DNA of 64,000 nt from Halocynthiibacter sp049608145. Its GTDB lineage: Bacteria > Pseudomonadota > Alphaproteobacteria > Rhodobacterales > Rhodobacteraceae. Shown here in pieces: positions 42,217 to 51,420 of the stretch. The DNA lies in assembly GCF_049608145.1 (NCBI RefSeq), contig NZ_JBMYXF010000012.1, forward strand, positions 1 through 64,000. The letters run 5' to 3'. Below the pieces are notes generated by a model, which made no database searches, was not told where the DNA came from, and saw only the letters and a program-made list of their open reading frames with translations. The translations under genes and the position numbers were made by a program. The stretch's first letter is position 1. Each line of letters opens with the position of its first letter.

Positions 42217-43332
42217 ATGAATATTCTGCGCCGCACCGCCCTCATCCTGCCGCCATATCTCTGGCTGCTGATGCTGTTCCTGATCCCTTTTGCGATCGTT
42301 TTCAAAATCTCTCTGTCGGAATACGCCCTGTCGATTCCGCGCTATATGCCGCAATACGACCCAGAAACGGGCATTTGGCACCTGATCACTCAGCTGAGTT
42401 TCGAAAACTATCGCCTGATTGGCGCCGGTGCCGTGATTGCGGTTCTCTCCGGTATTGCCCTGCTCGCTGCATTAATCCTTCTGTTTTACCCGAGGCTCCG
42501 CTCGGCCTTCAGTGGGGAAACTGACGGGTCACTCTCCGATCGTCTCGCCGCATTTTTGCTGGGCCTTGCGGCCGCCGCCGTTCTGGTCATTCTTGGCGTC
42601 ATCGCTCTCTCATGGTTCTTCCCCTCTTTGTCAGGGTTTGTTGAACTACAAGACCACCTCTATTACACGGCCTATCTGTCCAGCCTGAAAATCGCATTAT
42701 TTTCGACATGCCTAACCCTAGCTGTTGGATTCCCCTTCGCCTGGGCCATGGCGCGATCCCCCGAACAATATCGCCCCATGCTGATGATGCTTGTGATCTT
42801 GCCCTTCTGGACGTCTTTCCTAATCCGGGTCTACGCATGGCGCGGTATCCTCAGCCAGACCGGCTATCTGAACCAGATCTTGATGGCGCTTGGAATTATT
42901 GATGAACCCTTGGTCATTTTGAACACCAATATCGCCGTCTATATTGGCATCGTTTACACCTATCTGCCGTTCATGGTGCTGCCAATCTACGCGACGCTCG
43001 AAAAGCTGGACGAAAGCCTGAATGAGGCCGCGATTGACTTGGGCTGCACCCGTACATCTGCCTTTTGGCTGGTGACTGTGCCCCTATCGCGACCTGGTGT
43101 GATTGCGGGCTGCTTCTTGGTCTTTATTCCCGCGCTTGGCGAATATGTGATCCCGGAACTTCTGGGCGGTTCAAACACCCTGATGATCGGCAAGGTTCTG
43201 GTGGAAGAATTTGAGAAAAACGGCGACTGGCCCGTTGCCAGCGCCGTTGCTGTCATCCTTCTGCTGATCCTGATCATCCCCATCGTGCTCTTTCAGCGCA
43301 ACCAGCAGAAAAACCAGGAGGCAGGCCTATGA
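42217..43332 (+). CDS. potH: Polyamine ABC transporter permease with an extra membrane insert
   Basis: 371 residues against about 317 for E. coli PotH. Residues 1-68 and from about 145 to the end match PotH closely (PYLWLLMLFLIPFAIVFKISL, TSFLIRVYAWRGIL, NEAAIDLGCTRTSAF with the EAA motif, GEYVIPELLGG). Between them lie about 75 extra residues with two more hydrophobic stretches (VIAVLSGIALLAALILLF and LGLAAAAVLVILGVIALSWF). The insert replaces the region just before the second core helix. Overlaps nothing; 2 bp after potG. Confidence 0.92.
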   Translation: MNILRRTALILPPYLWLLMLFLIPFAIVFKISLSEYALSIPRYMPQYDPETGIWHLITQLSFENYRLIGAGAVIAVLSGIALLAALILLFYPRLRSAFSGETDGSLSDRLAAFLLGLAAAAVLVILGVIALSWFFPSLSGFVELQDHLYYTAYLSSLKIALFSTCLTLAVGFPFAWAMARSPEQYRPMLMMLVILPFWTSFLIRVYAWRGILSQTGYLNQILMALGIIDEPLVILNTNIAVYIGIVYTYLPFMVLPIYATLEKLDESLNEAAIDLGCTRTSAFWLVTVPLSRPGVIAGCFLVFIPALGEYVIPELLGGSNTLMIGKVLVEEFEKNGDWPVASAVAVILLLILIIPIVLFQRNQQKNQEAGL

Positions 43333-44147
43333 GACGTTTATCATGGTTTAATGTCACATCCCTGACACTTGGTTTTGCCTTCCTATATCTGCCCATTCTG
43401 TTGCTGATCATCTTCAGTTTCAACGAAAGCCGACTTGTCACCGTATGGGCGGGGTTCTCGACCAAATGGTACGGCGAATTGATGCAGAACGAGGCCTTCC
43501 TTAAGGCCGCATGGGCCACATTGAAAATCGGCATCGCTTCAGCAACATTCGCGACAGTCCTTGGCACTATGGCCGCCTGGATCCTTGTGCGTGGTGGGAA
43601 ATTCCGGGGGCGCACTTTGTTCTCCGGCATGATCTACGCCCCGCTTGTGATGCCCGAAGTCATCACCGGTCTGTCGCTTTTGTTGATGTTTATCGCTCTG
43701 AACGTTGATCGCGGGTTGTTCACCATCATCCTGGCGCATACCACGTTTTCAATGTGTTACGTATCAGTTGTGGTGTCTTCGCGTCTGGTCAGCTTTGATC
43801 AATCCTTGGAAGAAGCCGCGCTTGATCTGGGCTGCACGCCGTTCGAGGCCTTCCGTCTGGTGACCCTGCCAATCATCGCGCCCTCTGTGATTTCGGGCTG
43901 GCTTTTGGCCTTCACCCTGTCGCTGGATGATTTCGTGATCGCAAGCTTCACCTCAGGTGCGGGTGCATCAACCCTGCCGATTGAAATTTTCAGTCGTGTG
44001 CGCCGGGGCGTCACACCGGAAATCAACGCGCTGTCGACCATCATGATCACAATCGTGGCCATTGGCGTCATCGTGGCATCCCTGTCCGCCAAACAATCCG
44101 CCGCCCGCAAGAAACGCGCTGAACAAGAGGCCGCTGCAGATGTCTGA
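43329..44147 (+). CDS. potI: Polyamine ABC transporter permease
   Basis: 272 residues, normal for PotI. Six helices; FAFLYLPILLLIIFSFNESRLVTVWAGFSTKWY (outline: FLYLPILLLIIFSFNES) at the start is typical, and the EAA loop reads EEAALDLGCTPFEAFRLVTLP. Start overlaps potH in ATGA, stop overlaps the next synthetase by 8 bases. Confidence 0.94.
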   Translation: MRRLSWFNVTSLTLGFAFLYLPILLLIIFSFNESRLVTVWAGFSTKWYGELMQNEAFLKAAWATLKIGIASATFATVLGTMAAWILVRGGKFRGRTLFSGMIYAPLVMPEVITGLSLLLMFIALNVDRGLFTIILAHTTFSMCYVSVVVSSRLVSFDQSLEEAALDLGCTPFEAFRLVTLPIIAPSVISGWLLAFTLSLDDFVIASFTSGAGASTLPIEIFSRVRRGVTPEINALSTIMITIVAIGVIVASLSAKQSAARKKRAEQEAAADV

Positions 44148-45480
44148 CTTCGAAAAATCCTTTGCCGGATATTGCACCACCTTCGGTGAACCTGACCGGA
44201 TCGAATTGATGCTGTGCGATCTCAACGGCATCCTGCGGGGCAAATGGCTGCCGGGCGATCAGACCGGTAAATTCGCCAAAGGTGACGTACGCCTGCCCCT
44301 CTCCACCTATGCCCCGAACATTCTGGGCGAAGAGGTTGAAGAAACCGGTCTCGGCATTGTGGCCGGGGATCCCGACGGTCATCTTACCCCTGTCACAAGC
44401 AGCCTTGCGCCCGTCCCCTGGGCCAAGGGAAATGTCGCCCAGATGCTGGTGGAAATGGTCGAACCGGGCAAGGACAGCAATCCACTGTCCCCCCGCGGCA
44501 TACTGAAATCTGTTCTGGATCGCTTTGCTGCAAAAGATATGTTTCCGGTGGTGGCAAGCGAACTTGAATTCTACATTTTCAAACCGCGCGCCAATGCCTC
44601 AGATGCGCCCATCCCCCCGGCCCGCACCCCCGATGCGCAGAACTATGATCTGGAAATTCTGGATCGGCAGGAAGACATCCTGACTGAAATTCAGGCTGCA
44701 TGTTCGGCCCAGGGTCTGGCCACAGACACGTTGATCGCGGAATACGGCCCTGGCCAGTTTGAGATCAACTTTCACCACACAGGCGACGTGCTGCGGGCCG
44801 CAGACACTGCCCTATTGTTCCGTCGTCTCGTGCGTGCGGTTGTGGCGCGTCACGGGATGGAAGCCAGCTTCATGGCCAAACCCTATGCAGAATTTCCCGG
44901 CAACGGGATGCATCTGCATGCGTCCCTTGTGAATGGCGCTGGCGACAATGTGTTTTCAGCAGCAAGCGGCGTGGGGGAAACCCTGCAAAACGCGGTGGCT
45001 GGCGTGCTGTCCACCATGGCCGATCTTCAGGCAATCTTTGCCCCGCATATGAACAGCTATCGCCGTTTTCAGCCCAACAGTTTCGCGCCAACCGCGCCGG
45101 ATTGGGCGCTGGATCATCGCGGGGCTTCTGTGCGCATTCCGGCGACAAAAGGCCCCGGCGCACGCCTGGAACACCGGATTTCTGGCGCGGATGTGAACCC
45201 TTATCTCGCCTTCGCAGCCATCCTTGGCGGCATGTTGCACGGGATCGAAACCAAACCTGCCCTGCCCCTGTCACTTGATGATCCACAGGCAACACCATCC
45301 GCCCCACTTGGCCATGACTGGCTGATGGCCGTGGAACGTTTTGTACAGGCCGACATCGCCGCTGAAATCTTTGGACAACAGTATCGCGATATCTACGCCA
45401 CCCTGCGCCGTGACGAAATCCAAAAGATCGCCACCCGCCTGACACAGGTGGAATATGAGGTCTATCTTGGCCGCCTCTGA
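44140..45480 (+). CDS. Second glutamine-synthetase-like gamma-glutamylpolyamine synthetase
   Basis: 446 residues from ATG 44140, the start that overlaps the potI stop; the frame remains open upstream. GS motifs: MLCDLNGILRGKWLP, VASELEFYIFKP, AEYGPGQFEINFHH, MAKPYAEFPGNGMHLHAS and RIPATKGPGARLEHRISGADVNPY (outline: GARLEHRISGADVNPY). Clearly diverged from the first synthetase at 37615, so the cell has two ligases, possibly for different amines (putrescine versus spermidine or cadaverine). Translationally coupled to the transporter. Confidence 0.88.
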   Translation: MSDFEKSFAGYCTTFGEPDRIELMLCDLNGILRGKWLPGDQTGKFAKGDVRLPLSTYAPNILGEEVEETGLGIVAGDPDGHLTPVTSSLAPVPWAKGNVAQMLVEMVEPGKDSNPLSPRGILKSVLDRFAAKDMFPVVASELEFYIFKPRANASDAPIPPARTPDAQNYDLEILDRQEDILTEIQAACSAQGLATDTLIAEYGPGQFEINFHHTGDVLRAADTALLFRRLVRAVVARHGMEASFMAKPYAEFPGNGMHLHASLVNGAGDNVFSAASGVGETLQNAVAGVLSTMADLQAIFAPHMNSYRRFQPNSFAPTAPDWALDHRGASVRIPATKGPGARLEHRISGADVNPYLAFAAILGGMLHGIETKPALPLSLDDPQATPSAPLGHDWLMAVERFVQADIAAEIFGQQYRDIYATLRRDEIQKIATRLTQVEYEVYLGRL

Positions 45481-46834
45481 CGCCCCCTTAAGTCGAATTT
45501 ATGAGGCAGAGGCCTATGGCCCTTTGCCCCATGAAAACAGCTATTGGCACACGACAACCAATGCCCCTGCCTACGCTGCGCTGACCACAGACAAAACCTG
45601 TGACATCGCAATCATTGGCGCAGGCTACACCGGCTTGCACGCCGCTCTGCATCTCGCGGGTGAAGATGTTGTCGTCCTTGACAGCGGGCAACCGGGATGG
45701 GGGGCCTCTGGTCGAAACGGCGGGTTCTGCTGTCTTGGCGGGGCCCACGCGGGATATTCTGAACTTGTGAAAAAATTTGGTGCTGCGGATGCTCAGGCCT
45801 GGGCCCAGACCCAACGTGCATCTGTTGATCATGTAGACCAGTTTCTGCAGGATCACACCCTAGATGTTGACCGCCATTCTGACGGCGAAACCATCCTTGC
45901 CCACACCGCAACTGCAATGGAAAATCTGCGCCATGAACAGGCCGAAATTCGGGAAATCTATGGGCTCGACGCCCCGCTACACGACGCGGACCACCTTAGC
46001 GACCAAGGCTTAAATGCCACGGTTAACACCAAACGCCCCCGTTTCGCAGGCGCCCTGACCATCCCCGTTGGTTTCGCTCTGAACCCGTTGAAATACGCCA
46101 CGGGTCTTGCGGATGCGGTGGTAAAATCCGGCGCGGCCCTTCATGGCGACACGCCGGTCCTCAGCGCGGAATTCAAAGATGGCAACCACATCCTGCGCAC
46201 GCCACAGGCCACCCTGCGCGCCCGCAAAGTGATCTTCGCAACCAATGGCTACAGCTCCGAAAATCTGCCAACACAGCTGAAATCACGCTATCTTCCGGTG
46301 CAATCCAACATTCTTGTGACCCGCCCCCTGACCCAAGACGAGCTGGCCAAACAAGGCTGGACCTCACGCCAAATGTGTTACGACACGCGCAATCTGCTAC
46401 ACTATTTCCGCCTGCTTCCCGACAATCGCATGTTGTTTGGGATGCGCGGTGCAACATCGGCCACCCCCCAGGCCTTTGCAGAGGCAGAACTCGCCACCCG
46501 TCAGCATTTCGAAACCATGTTCCCCGCCTGGGCCCATATCGGCACGCCCTATTTCTGGTCTGGTCTGATCGCGGGCGCGCGCAACTTTGTGCCCTTTGCA
46601 GGCGCTCTCCCGGATCTGCCAAATGCTTACGCTGCCATGTGTTATCATGGCAATGGCGTGGCGATGGGCAGCTACTGCGGCAAGCTGGTGGCAGAGAAAC
46701 TGCTGGGCACGGCGCATGAAACCACCGCCCCCAATTTCCTTGAACAGCCCCTTGCAGCTTTCCCTTTTGGACGCTATCGCCGTCACATTCTGCCACTTCT
46801 CTATCGCTGGTATACATTCCAGGATGGACCATAA
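45455..46834 (+). CDS. Second FAD-dependent amine oxidase (PuuB/OrdL-like)
   Basis: 459 residues; start at 45455 overlaps the synthetase stop by 26 bases. FAD-binding DIAIIGAGYTGLHAALHLAG at about residue 50, GASGRNGGFCCLGGAHAGYSE (outline: GASGRNGGFCCLGG), C-terminal CYHGNGVAMGSYCGK. Distinct from the oxidase at 34863 in the Cys-rich segment after the RNGG motif. Paired with the adjacent synthetase, it probably oxidises the gamma-glutamylated amine it makes. Confidence 0.88.
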   Translation: MRSILAASDAPLSRIYEAEAYGPLPHENSYWHTTTNAPAYAALTTDKTCDIAIIGAGYTGLHAALHLAGEDVVVLDSGQPGWGASGRNGGFCCLGGAHAGYSELVKKFGAADAQAWAQTQRASVDHVDQFLQDHTLDVDRHSDGETILAHTATAMENLRHEQAEIREIYGLDAPLHDADHLSDQGLNATVNTKRPRFAGALTIPVGFALNPLKYATGLADAVVKSGAALHGDTPVLSAEFKDGNHILRTPQATLRARKVIFATNGYSSENLPTQLKSRYLPVQSNILVTRPLTQDELAKQGWTSRQMCYDTRNLLHYFRLLPDNRMLFGMRGATSATPQAFAEAELATRQHFETMFPAWAHIGTPYFWSGLIAGARNFVPFAGALPDLPNAYAAMCYHGNGVAMGSYCGKLVAEKLLGTAHETTAPNFLEQPLAAFPFGRYRRHILPLLYRWYTFQDGP

Positions 46835-46848
46835 GACCGGAGCCCACC

Positions 46849-47574
46849 ATGACCAGAACCCTGAAAATCGGCGTATTGGAAACCGGCCTGCCCCCGGAAG
46901 AACTGGCACCTGATTTTGGCAATTACCCGTCTATGGTCGAAAACTGGCTGAAACCACTTTCCGCCCAGTATAACACAGAATTCACCTTCTATCCCGTGCT
47001 GTCTGGCGACATTCCACAGGACGGCGCACAGGCGGATATCTGGGTGATTACCGGGTCAAAATTTGGCGTCTACGAAGACCATGCTTGGATCGCGCCCCTT
47101 GAAAACTTGATCCGCGATGCAAAGACCAAAGGCAGCCTGATGATCGGCATTTGCTTTGGTCATCAACTGATCGCCCAGGCCCTGGGTGGCACCGTGCGCA
47201 AATCAGACAAAGGTTGGGGCGTTGGCCCGCATATTTATGATACATCCGCTTGGCCCGATGCCCTAGGCGATACGCCAACCAGCCTTAATCTACAGGCCTA
47301 TCACCAGGATCAGGTCGAAATTCTGCCCGAAGGCGCAAAAACCATCGCGAGTTCTGACTTCTGCGAACATGCCGCCCTTTGGTATCCCGGTTTTGCCATC
47401 ACCGTACAGGGACACCCTGAATTTTCCAAAGACTACGCCAGCGCCTTGATTGAAAGCCGTCGCGGCACGGTTCTGTCTGAAACCGACGCCGATCAAGGCC
47501 AGGAATATATGTCCCGAGATATCACAGCACCCGCGCTTGCACAGATGATCGCCGCACATCTGGATCAGCTATGA
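46849..47574 (+). CDS. Class I glutamine amidotransferase-like hydrolase, candidate gamma-glutamyl-GABA hydrolase
   Basis: 241 residues. GATase1 triad is complete: nucleophile Cys102 in GICFGHQLIAQALGG, and His189 and Glu191 in QGHPEF. No partner synthase domain. In the E. coli Puu pathway a GATase-fold enzyme, PuuD, releases GABA from gamma-glutamyl-GABA; this protein is from a different GATase branch (GuaA-like stand-alone) but occupies the same place in the gene order, so the same role is a reasonable inference. Stop overlaps the next gene in ATGA. Confidence 0.85.
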   Translation: MTRTLKIGVLETGLPPEELAPDFGNYPSMVENWLKPLSAQYNTEFTFYPVLSGDIPQDGAQADIWVITGSKFGVYEDHAWIAPLENLIRDAKTKGSLMIGICFGHQLIAQALGGTVRKSDKGWGVGPHIYDTSAWPDALGDTPTSLNLQAYHQDQVEILPEGAKTIASSDFCEHAALWYPGFAITVQGHPEFSKDYASALIESRRGTVLSETDADQGQEYMSRDITAPALAQMIAAHLDQL

Positions 47575-48161
47575 AACGGTTTTTCTTCGGTTACGGGTCG
47601 CTTGTGCACAAAGGCACCCATGATCACGCCAATCATGCGCCTGCGCGGTTGCAGGGATGGAAACGCGTCTGGGTCGCAACGCCCGCCCGTGCCCTGCCTT
47701 ACCTGTCCGTCATTCGCGATGACACCAGTGCCATAGACGGGCTGATCGCAGAAGTACCGGATCAAGGCTGGGACGCGCTCGATCAACGTGAAGCCGCCTA
47801 TCAACGCGTGCCCCTTGGCCCGGAACTGACCCATAAGATGGGCGATATGTCTGATGACAGCCTCACCGTGGTCTATTCCGTCGCCCCGGATGAACAGCAA
47901 CCCGTCAGCGATAAGAACCCCATCCTTCTGTCCTATCTTGATGTGGTTGTTCAGGGGTATTTTGATGTCTTCGGTGCTGCGGGCGTTGATCACTTTTTCA
48001 GCACGACCTTCAACTGGACCGGCAGCTATCTGGATGACCGCACCGCACCGATTTATCCGCGTGCGCAACTATGTGATCCCGGCCTTCAGGCAGAAACAAA
48101 CACGCGCCTCACCGCAATGGGCCAGACGCGTGTGCTGCAGGCGGACTTTCCGCTCTGGTGA
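47571..48161 (+). CDS. Gamma-glutamylcyclotransferase-like protein
   Basis: 196 residues of the GGCT/BtrG fold: FFGYGSLV at residues 5-12 binds the gamma-glutamyl moiety, and Glu74 in LDQREAAYQRV is the expected catalytic acid/base. Last gene of the polyamine operon. A cyclotransferase acting on gamma-glutamyl amines would release 5-oxoproline and free amine; it could salvage or limit conjugates made by the two synthetases. Its stop directly abuts the convergent MATE gene stop with no spacer. Confidence 0.85.
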   Translation: MKRFFFGYGSLVHKGTHDHANHAPARLQGWKRVWVATPARALPYLSVIRDDTSAIDGLIAEVPDQGWDALDQREAAYQRVPLGPELTHKMGDMSDDSLTVVYSVAPDEQQPVSDKNPILLSYLDVVVQGYFDVFGAAGVDHFFSTTFNWTGSYLDDRTAPIYPRAQLCDPGLQAETNTRLTAMGQTRVLQADFPLW

Positions 48162-49556
48162 TCAACGACGCAATGAAAACAGGGCCATAAGCCGGCCCTG
48201 ACGGGAAAACTCCTGCGGTTTTGCAGGTGCCGTGCCCCGCGCCATCACACGTTTTGCCAGAACAAAGGCAAGCGCGCCAAAGATCACACCGCCCGCGGCC
48301 TGACCGATCAACACGCCAGGTGCCCCAAACCACGCCGCCCCAACCCAAACAAAGGGGATCGTACCCAATGTGTGACGGCCCCAGTTGATCCATGTGGAAT
48401 AAAACGGGTGGCCCAGGTTGTTAAACGCCGCGTTGCCGACAAAGATCACACCGTTGAAAAAGAACATCAGTGACAGCGGCCCGCAGAACAAAAATACCAG
48501 TGTCAAAGTCAGGCCTTCGGCCGCAAACAACCCGGCGATCAGTGGGCGCAGCAGGAACAACAGCCCAGACATCGCAACCACCCAAAGCACCAAGAATTTC
48601 AGCCCCTCCATAAAGGCCTGGCTCACCCGGTCTTGCTGACCTGCGCCTGCGTTCTGGCCAATGATTGGGCCGATCGCCCCGGACAAGGCAAACACCGCGC
48701 CAAAGGCAACCGGCGTCAAACGCCCAACAATCGCCATCCCCGCGACCGCCGCCTCGCCATAGGCCGCCATGGACCGCGTGACAAACGCCTGGCCCAGGGG
48801 GGTTGCGAATTGTGTCAGGATCGCCGGGATCGCAATGGTCAGAATGGCTGGAAAATCTTCGCGGAACTCTTCAGATGTGGGTTTCGCCAGCCCGCCGTAA
48901 TGTTTGAAAATCGGATATAGCGAAGCCCCTGCAATCGCAAAACGGGACGCAACAGACGCCAGCGCCGCCCCCGTCAGATCAAGGTTCAACCCAAAGATCA
49001 GGATCGGATCCAGAACCGCATTCACAACACCCGCAAGAATGGTTGCAAACATCGCCCGTTTCGCCGCCCCATGGGCCCGCAAAATCGCCCCACCAATCAT
49101 CCCAATGATCAGCAAAGGCAAAGCCGGAACAATGATTTGCATATAGCTGACAGCCAAATCCTGTGTTTCCCCCGTGGCGCCCATCAGCCCCACCAGGAAA
49201 TGTAGGTTCATCCAGATCGCAGCCGCAAACAGCGCACCCACGCCAACACCGTATAACATCGCACTGGCCGCCCGACGACTGGCCATTTGCGTGTCACCCT
49301 GCCCCAAAGCCCGGGCTACCAATGCCCCCGCCGCAATCGACATGCCAATGCCAAAACTTGACGTGAAAAACAGGATCGCACCCGCATATCCGACCGCCGC
49401 CGCAAGCTCTGCTTTGCCCAACATCGAAATGAAAACCATATCCACGAAATCGACCATAAAGATCGCCATCAACCCGATAGAGGCCGTCAGCGACATGGTC
49501 GTCACGTGTTTGAATAAGTTCCCCGTAAGAAATTTGGCCTGAGGATTATCGGACAT
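48162..49556 (-). CDS. MATE family efflux transporter (NorM-like)
   Basis: 464 residues, twelve membrane helices. MATE features are MADFVDMVFIS-like (VDFVDMVFISMLGKAELAAA) in helix 1-2, GIGMSIAAGALVARALGQGD and, in the second half, FGAVFALSGAIGPIIGQNAGAG (outline: SGAIGPIIGQNAGAG). Different subgroup from the DinF-like protein at 21400. Monocistronic and convergent with the polyamine operon. Confidence 0.92.
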   Translation of the reverse strand: MSDNPQAKFLTGNLFKHVTTMSLTASIGLMAIFMVDFVDMVFISMLGKAELAAAVGYAGAILFFTSSFGIGMSIAAGALVARALGQGDTQMASRRAASAMLYGVGVGALFAAAIWMNLHFLVGLMGATGETQDLAVSYMQIIVPALPLLIIGMIGGAILRAHGAAKRAMFATILAGVVNAVLDPILIFGLNLDLTGAALASVASRFAIAGASLYPIFKHYGGLAKPTSEEFREDFPAILTIAIPAILTQFATPLGQAFVTRSMAAYGEAAVAGMAIVGRLTPVAFGAVFALSGAIGPIIGQNAGAGQQDRVSQAFMEGLKFLVLWVVAMSGLLFLLRPLIAGLFAAEGLTLTLVFLFCGPLSLMFFFNGVIFVGNAAFNNLGHPFYSTWINWGRHTLGTIPFVWVGAAWFGAPGVLIGQAAGGVIFGALAFVLAKRVMARGTAPAKPQEFSRQGRLMALFSLRR

Positions 49557-49661
49557 GCTGGCTCCCGTCGCTGTTCACGCTACTGTGAACGGCCCGGTCG
49601 CAAATGAAAACCTGCGCCAGCGCACACATCACCCGCGGCATTCACATTTTTGTGCAAAAAA

Positions 49662-49910
49662 TCAACGTGTGCGCAGATATTGCACAATGCCAATCAGGCT
49701 GATCACAATCCAGAAACCTTCCATCAGGGCAGACGCCAGATTGAAGTTATACCAAAGGGAAAATGCAATCAAAAACGACCCGGCCAGGTTCACAACCGGA
49801 AAGGCCAGGTCGTCAGAATTCATCCAGCGCATCTGTGTCGCCAGATAGGCCAGCCCAACCATCAAAGTGCCGCAGACACCAATCAAATCGGGCAGGCCAA
49901 AATCCATCAT
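49662..49910 (-). CDS. CBU_0592 family small membrane protein
   Basis: 82 residues, three hydrophobic helices (LIGVCGTLMVGLAYLATQM, PVVNLAGSFLIAFSLWYNF, GFWIVISLIGIVQYL). Matches a family of small inner-membrane proteins of unknown function. Start overlaps the gltX stop in ATGA, so it is co-translated with gltX. Confidence 0.82.
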   Translation of the reverse strand: MMDFGLPDLIGVCGTLMVGLAYLATQMRWMNSDDLAFPVVNLAGSFLIAFSLWYNFNLASALMEGFWIVISLIGIVQYLRTR

Positions 49911-51229
49911 TTCGCGCGAATGACCTGCATCAGCGGCAAAAGCTGCCCCATATCAGGGCCATGTGCCTGACCGGTCAGTGCCTTGCGCAGCGGCATGAAC
50001 AGCCCGCGTCCCTTGCGTCCGGTGGCGTCTTTCACGGCTTTGGTCCAGGTGCCCCAGGATGTCTCGTCAAATGGCATCTCAGGCATCATAGACAAGGCTT
50101 GCGCAACGAAATCTGTGTCTTCGTCTTCAATCACTGGTTCGGCGCCATCACGCAGCAAGGCCCACCAGCCCTCCAGATCAGACAGCAACGTGATGTTTTC
50201 ACGCATCAAGGTCCAGAATGCTTCGGCCTGATCCGCAGGCACACCGATTTTCGAAATGTAATCAGATACATCTGCAAAATCACGCCCATGGTTCACCTTC
50301 GCCGTCAGCGGCTTCAGGTCTTCCACGTCAAACTTTGTCGGGGCAGATCCGAACTTGCTGATGTCAAACCCATCGACCAGTTCTTGCATCTGTGAACGCA
50401 GTTCAACCGGATCAGCAGACCCAAGACGCGCAAGCTGGCTTAGCATCGCCATAGGTTCAATCCCTGCCGCGCGCAGATCACGCAGGGACAAGGTGCCCAG
50501 ACGTTTGGACAGCGCCCCGCCATCCGCATCGGTCAGCAAGGAATGATGCGCAAATTCTGGCACAGTCCCGCCCAGCGCTTTGATGATTTGGATCTGGGTT
50601 GCCGTGTTGGTCACATGGTCAGAACCGCGCACAACATGGGTCACGCCGAAATCAATATCATCACAAACGGACGCAGGCGTATACAGATATTGCCCATCCG
50701 CACGGATCAGAACCGGGTCTGACACGGATGCCGCATCAATCGAAATATCGCCAAGAACACCGTCGTTCCATTCAATGCGTTCGTGATCCAGCTTGAACCG
50801 CCAGTGCCCATTGCCACGTTCCGCACGCAGCGCATCTTTTTCCGCATCCGTCAGGTTCAAACCCGCCCGGTCATAGACCGGTGGTTTGCCCATGTTCAGC
50901 TGCTTCTTACGCTTCAGGTCCAGTTCAACCGGGGTCTCAAAGCATTCATACAGACGGCCAGAGGCCCGCAGTTGATCCATCGCCTCATTGTAACGATCCA
51001 AACGGTCAGATTGGCGTTCAACCCGGTCCCAGGTCAGGCCAAGCCAGGTCAGGTCCTCTTTGATACCATCGACATATTCTTCTTTGGAACGCTCAGGGTC
51101 GGTGTCATCCAGGCGCAGAATAAACTGTCCGCCGTTCTGTCGTGCGATCAGGTAATTCATAAGTGCTGTGCGCAGGTTGCCGATATGAATATAGCCGGTG
51201 GGCGACGGTGCAAAACGGGTGGTGGTCAT
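49907..51229 (-). CDS. gltX: Glutamyl-tRNA synthetase (short GltX)
   Basis: 440 residues from ATG 51229 (GAGGAAACG upstream); an earlier ATG at 51259 lacks family similarity. Class I signatures: HIGH-like HIGN at residues 15-18 within FAPSPTGYIHIGNLRTAL, and KMSKS-like ALSKRLG at about 240. FILRLDDTDPERSKEEY and VVRGSDHVTNTATQI are typical of GluRS. The about 440-residue size and missing zinc-binding Cys cluster match the second GltX type common in Alphaproteobacteria, which may charge tRNA-Glu and tRNA-Gln. Upstream region carries an 11-bp tandem repeat. Confidence 0.95.
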   Translation of the reverse strand: MTTTRFAPSPTGYIHIGNLRTALMNYLIARQNGGQFILRLDDTDPERSKEEYVDGIKEDLTWLGLTWDRVERQSDRLDRYNEAMDQLRASGRLYECFETPVELDLKRKKQLNMGKPPVYDRAGLNLTDAEKDALRAERGNGHWRFKLDHERIEWNDGVLGDISIDAASVSDPVLIRADGQYLYTPASVCDDIDFGVTHVVRGSDHVTNTATQIQIIKALGGTVPEFAHHSLLTDADGGALSKRLGTLSLRDLRAAGIEPMAMLSQLARLGSADPVELRSQMQELVDGFDISKFGSAPTKFDVEDLKPLTAKVNHGRDFADVSDYISKIGVPADQAEAFWTLMRENITLLSDLEGWWALLRDGAEPVIEDEDTDFVAQALSMMPEMPFDETSWGTWTKAVKDATGRKGRGLFMPLRKALTGQAHGPDMGQLLPLMQVIRAK

Positions 51230-51316
51230 CTGATACGTTTCCTCTGAACCCTGACACAATATCAGGTCGCGCGTGGTGTTTCATACCCACGCGCAAATGT
51301 CCAGTTTCAAGGGAAA

Positions 51317-51346
51317 TCGCCCCCTTAATATCCGTTAACGGGGCGA
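51317..51346 (-). terminator. Possible terminator between the VOC gene and gltX
   Basis: On the minus strand TCGCCCC/GGGGCGA with a 16-base loop followed by TTTCCCTTG, downstream of the VOC gene. The pairs are strong, the U-tract short. Confidence 0.45.
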
Positions 51347-51354
51347 ACGCTGTG

Positions 51355-51398
51355 TATGCATAAGATATGCATAACATGTGCATGCTTTGTGCATGGCA
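51355..51398. repeat. Four 11-bp imperfect tandem repeats upstream of gltX
   Basis: TATGCATAAGA, TATGCATAACA, TGTGCATGCTT, TGTGCATGGCA, contiguous. All share T-TGCAT with one helical turn per unit, so the GCAT core falls on one face of DNA. Lies 126 bp upstream of the gltX start and 23 bp past the VOC stop. Confidence 0.8.
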
Positions 51399-51420
51399 TA
51401 CTCAGCCCCAGATCCGGGCT

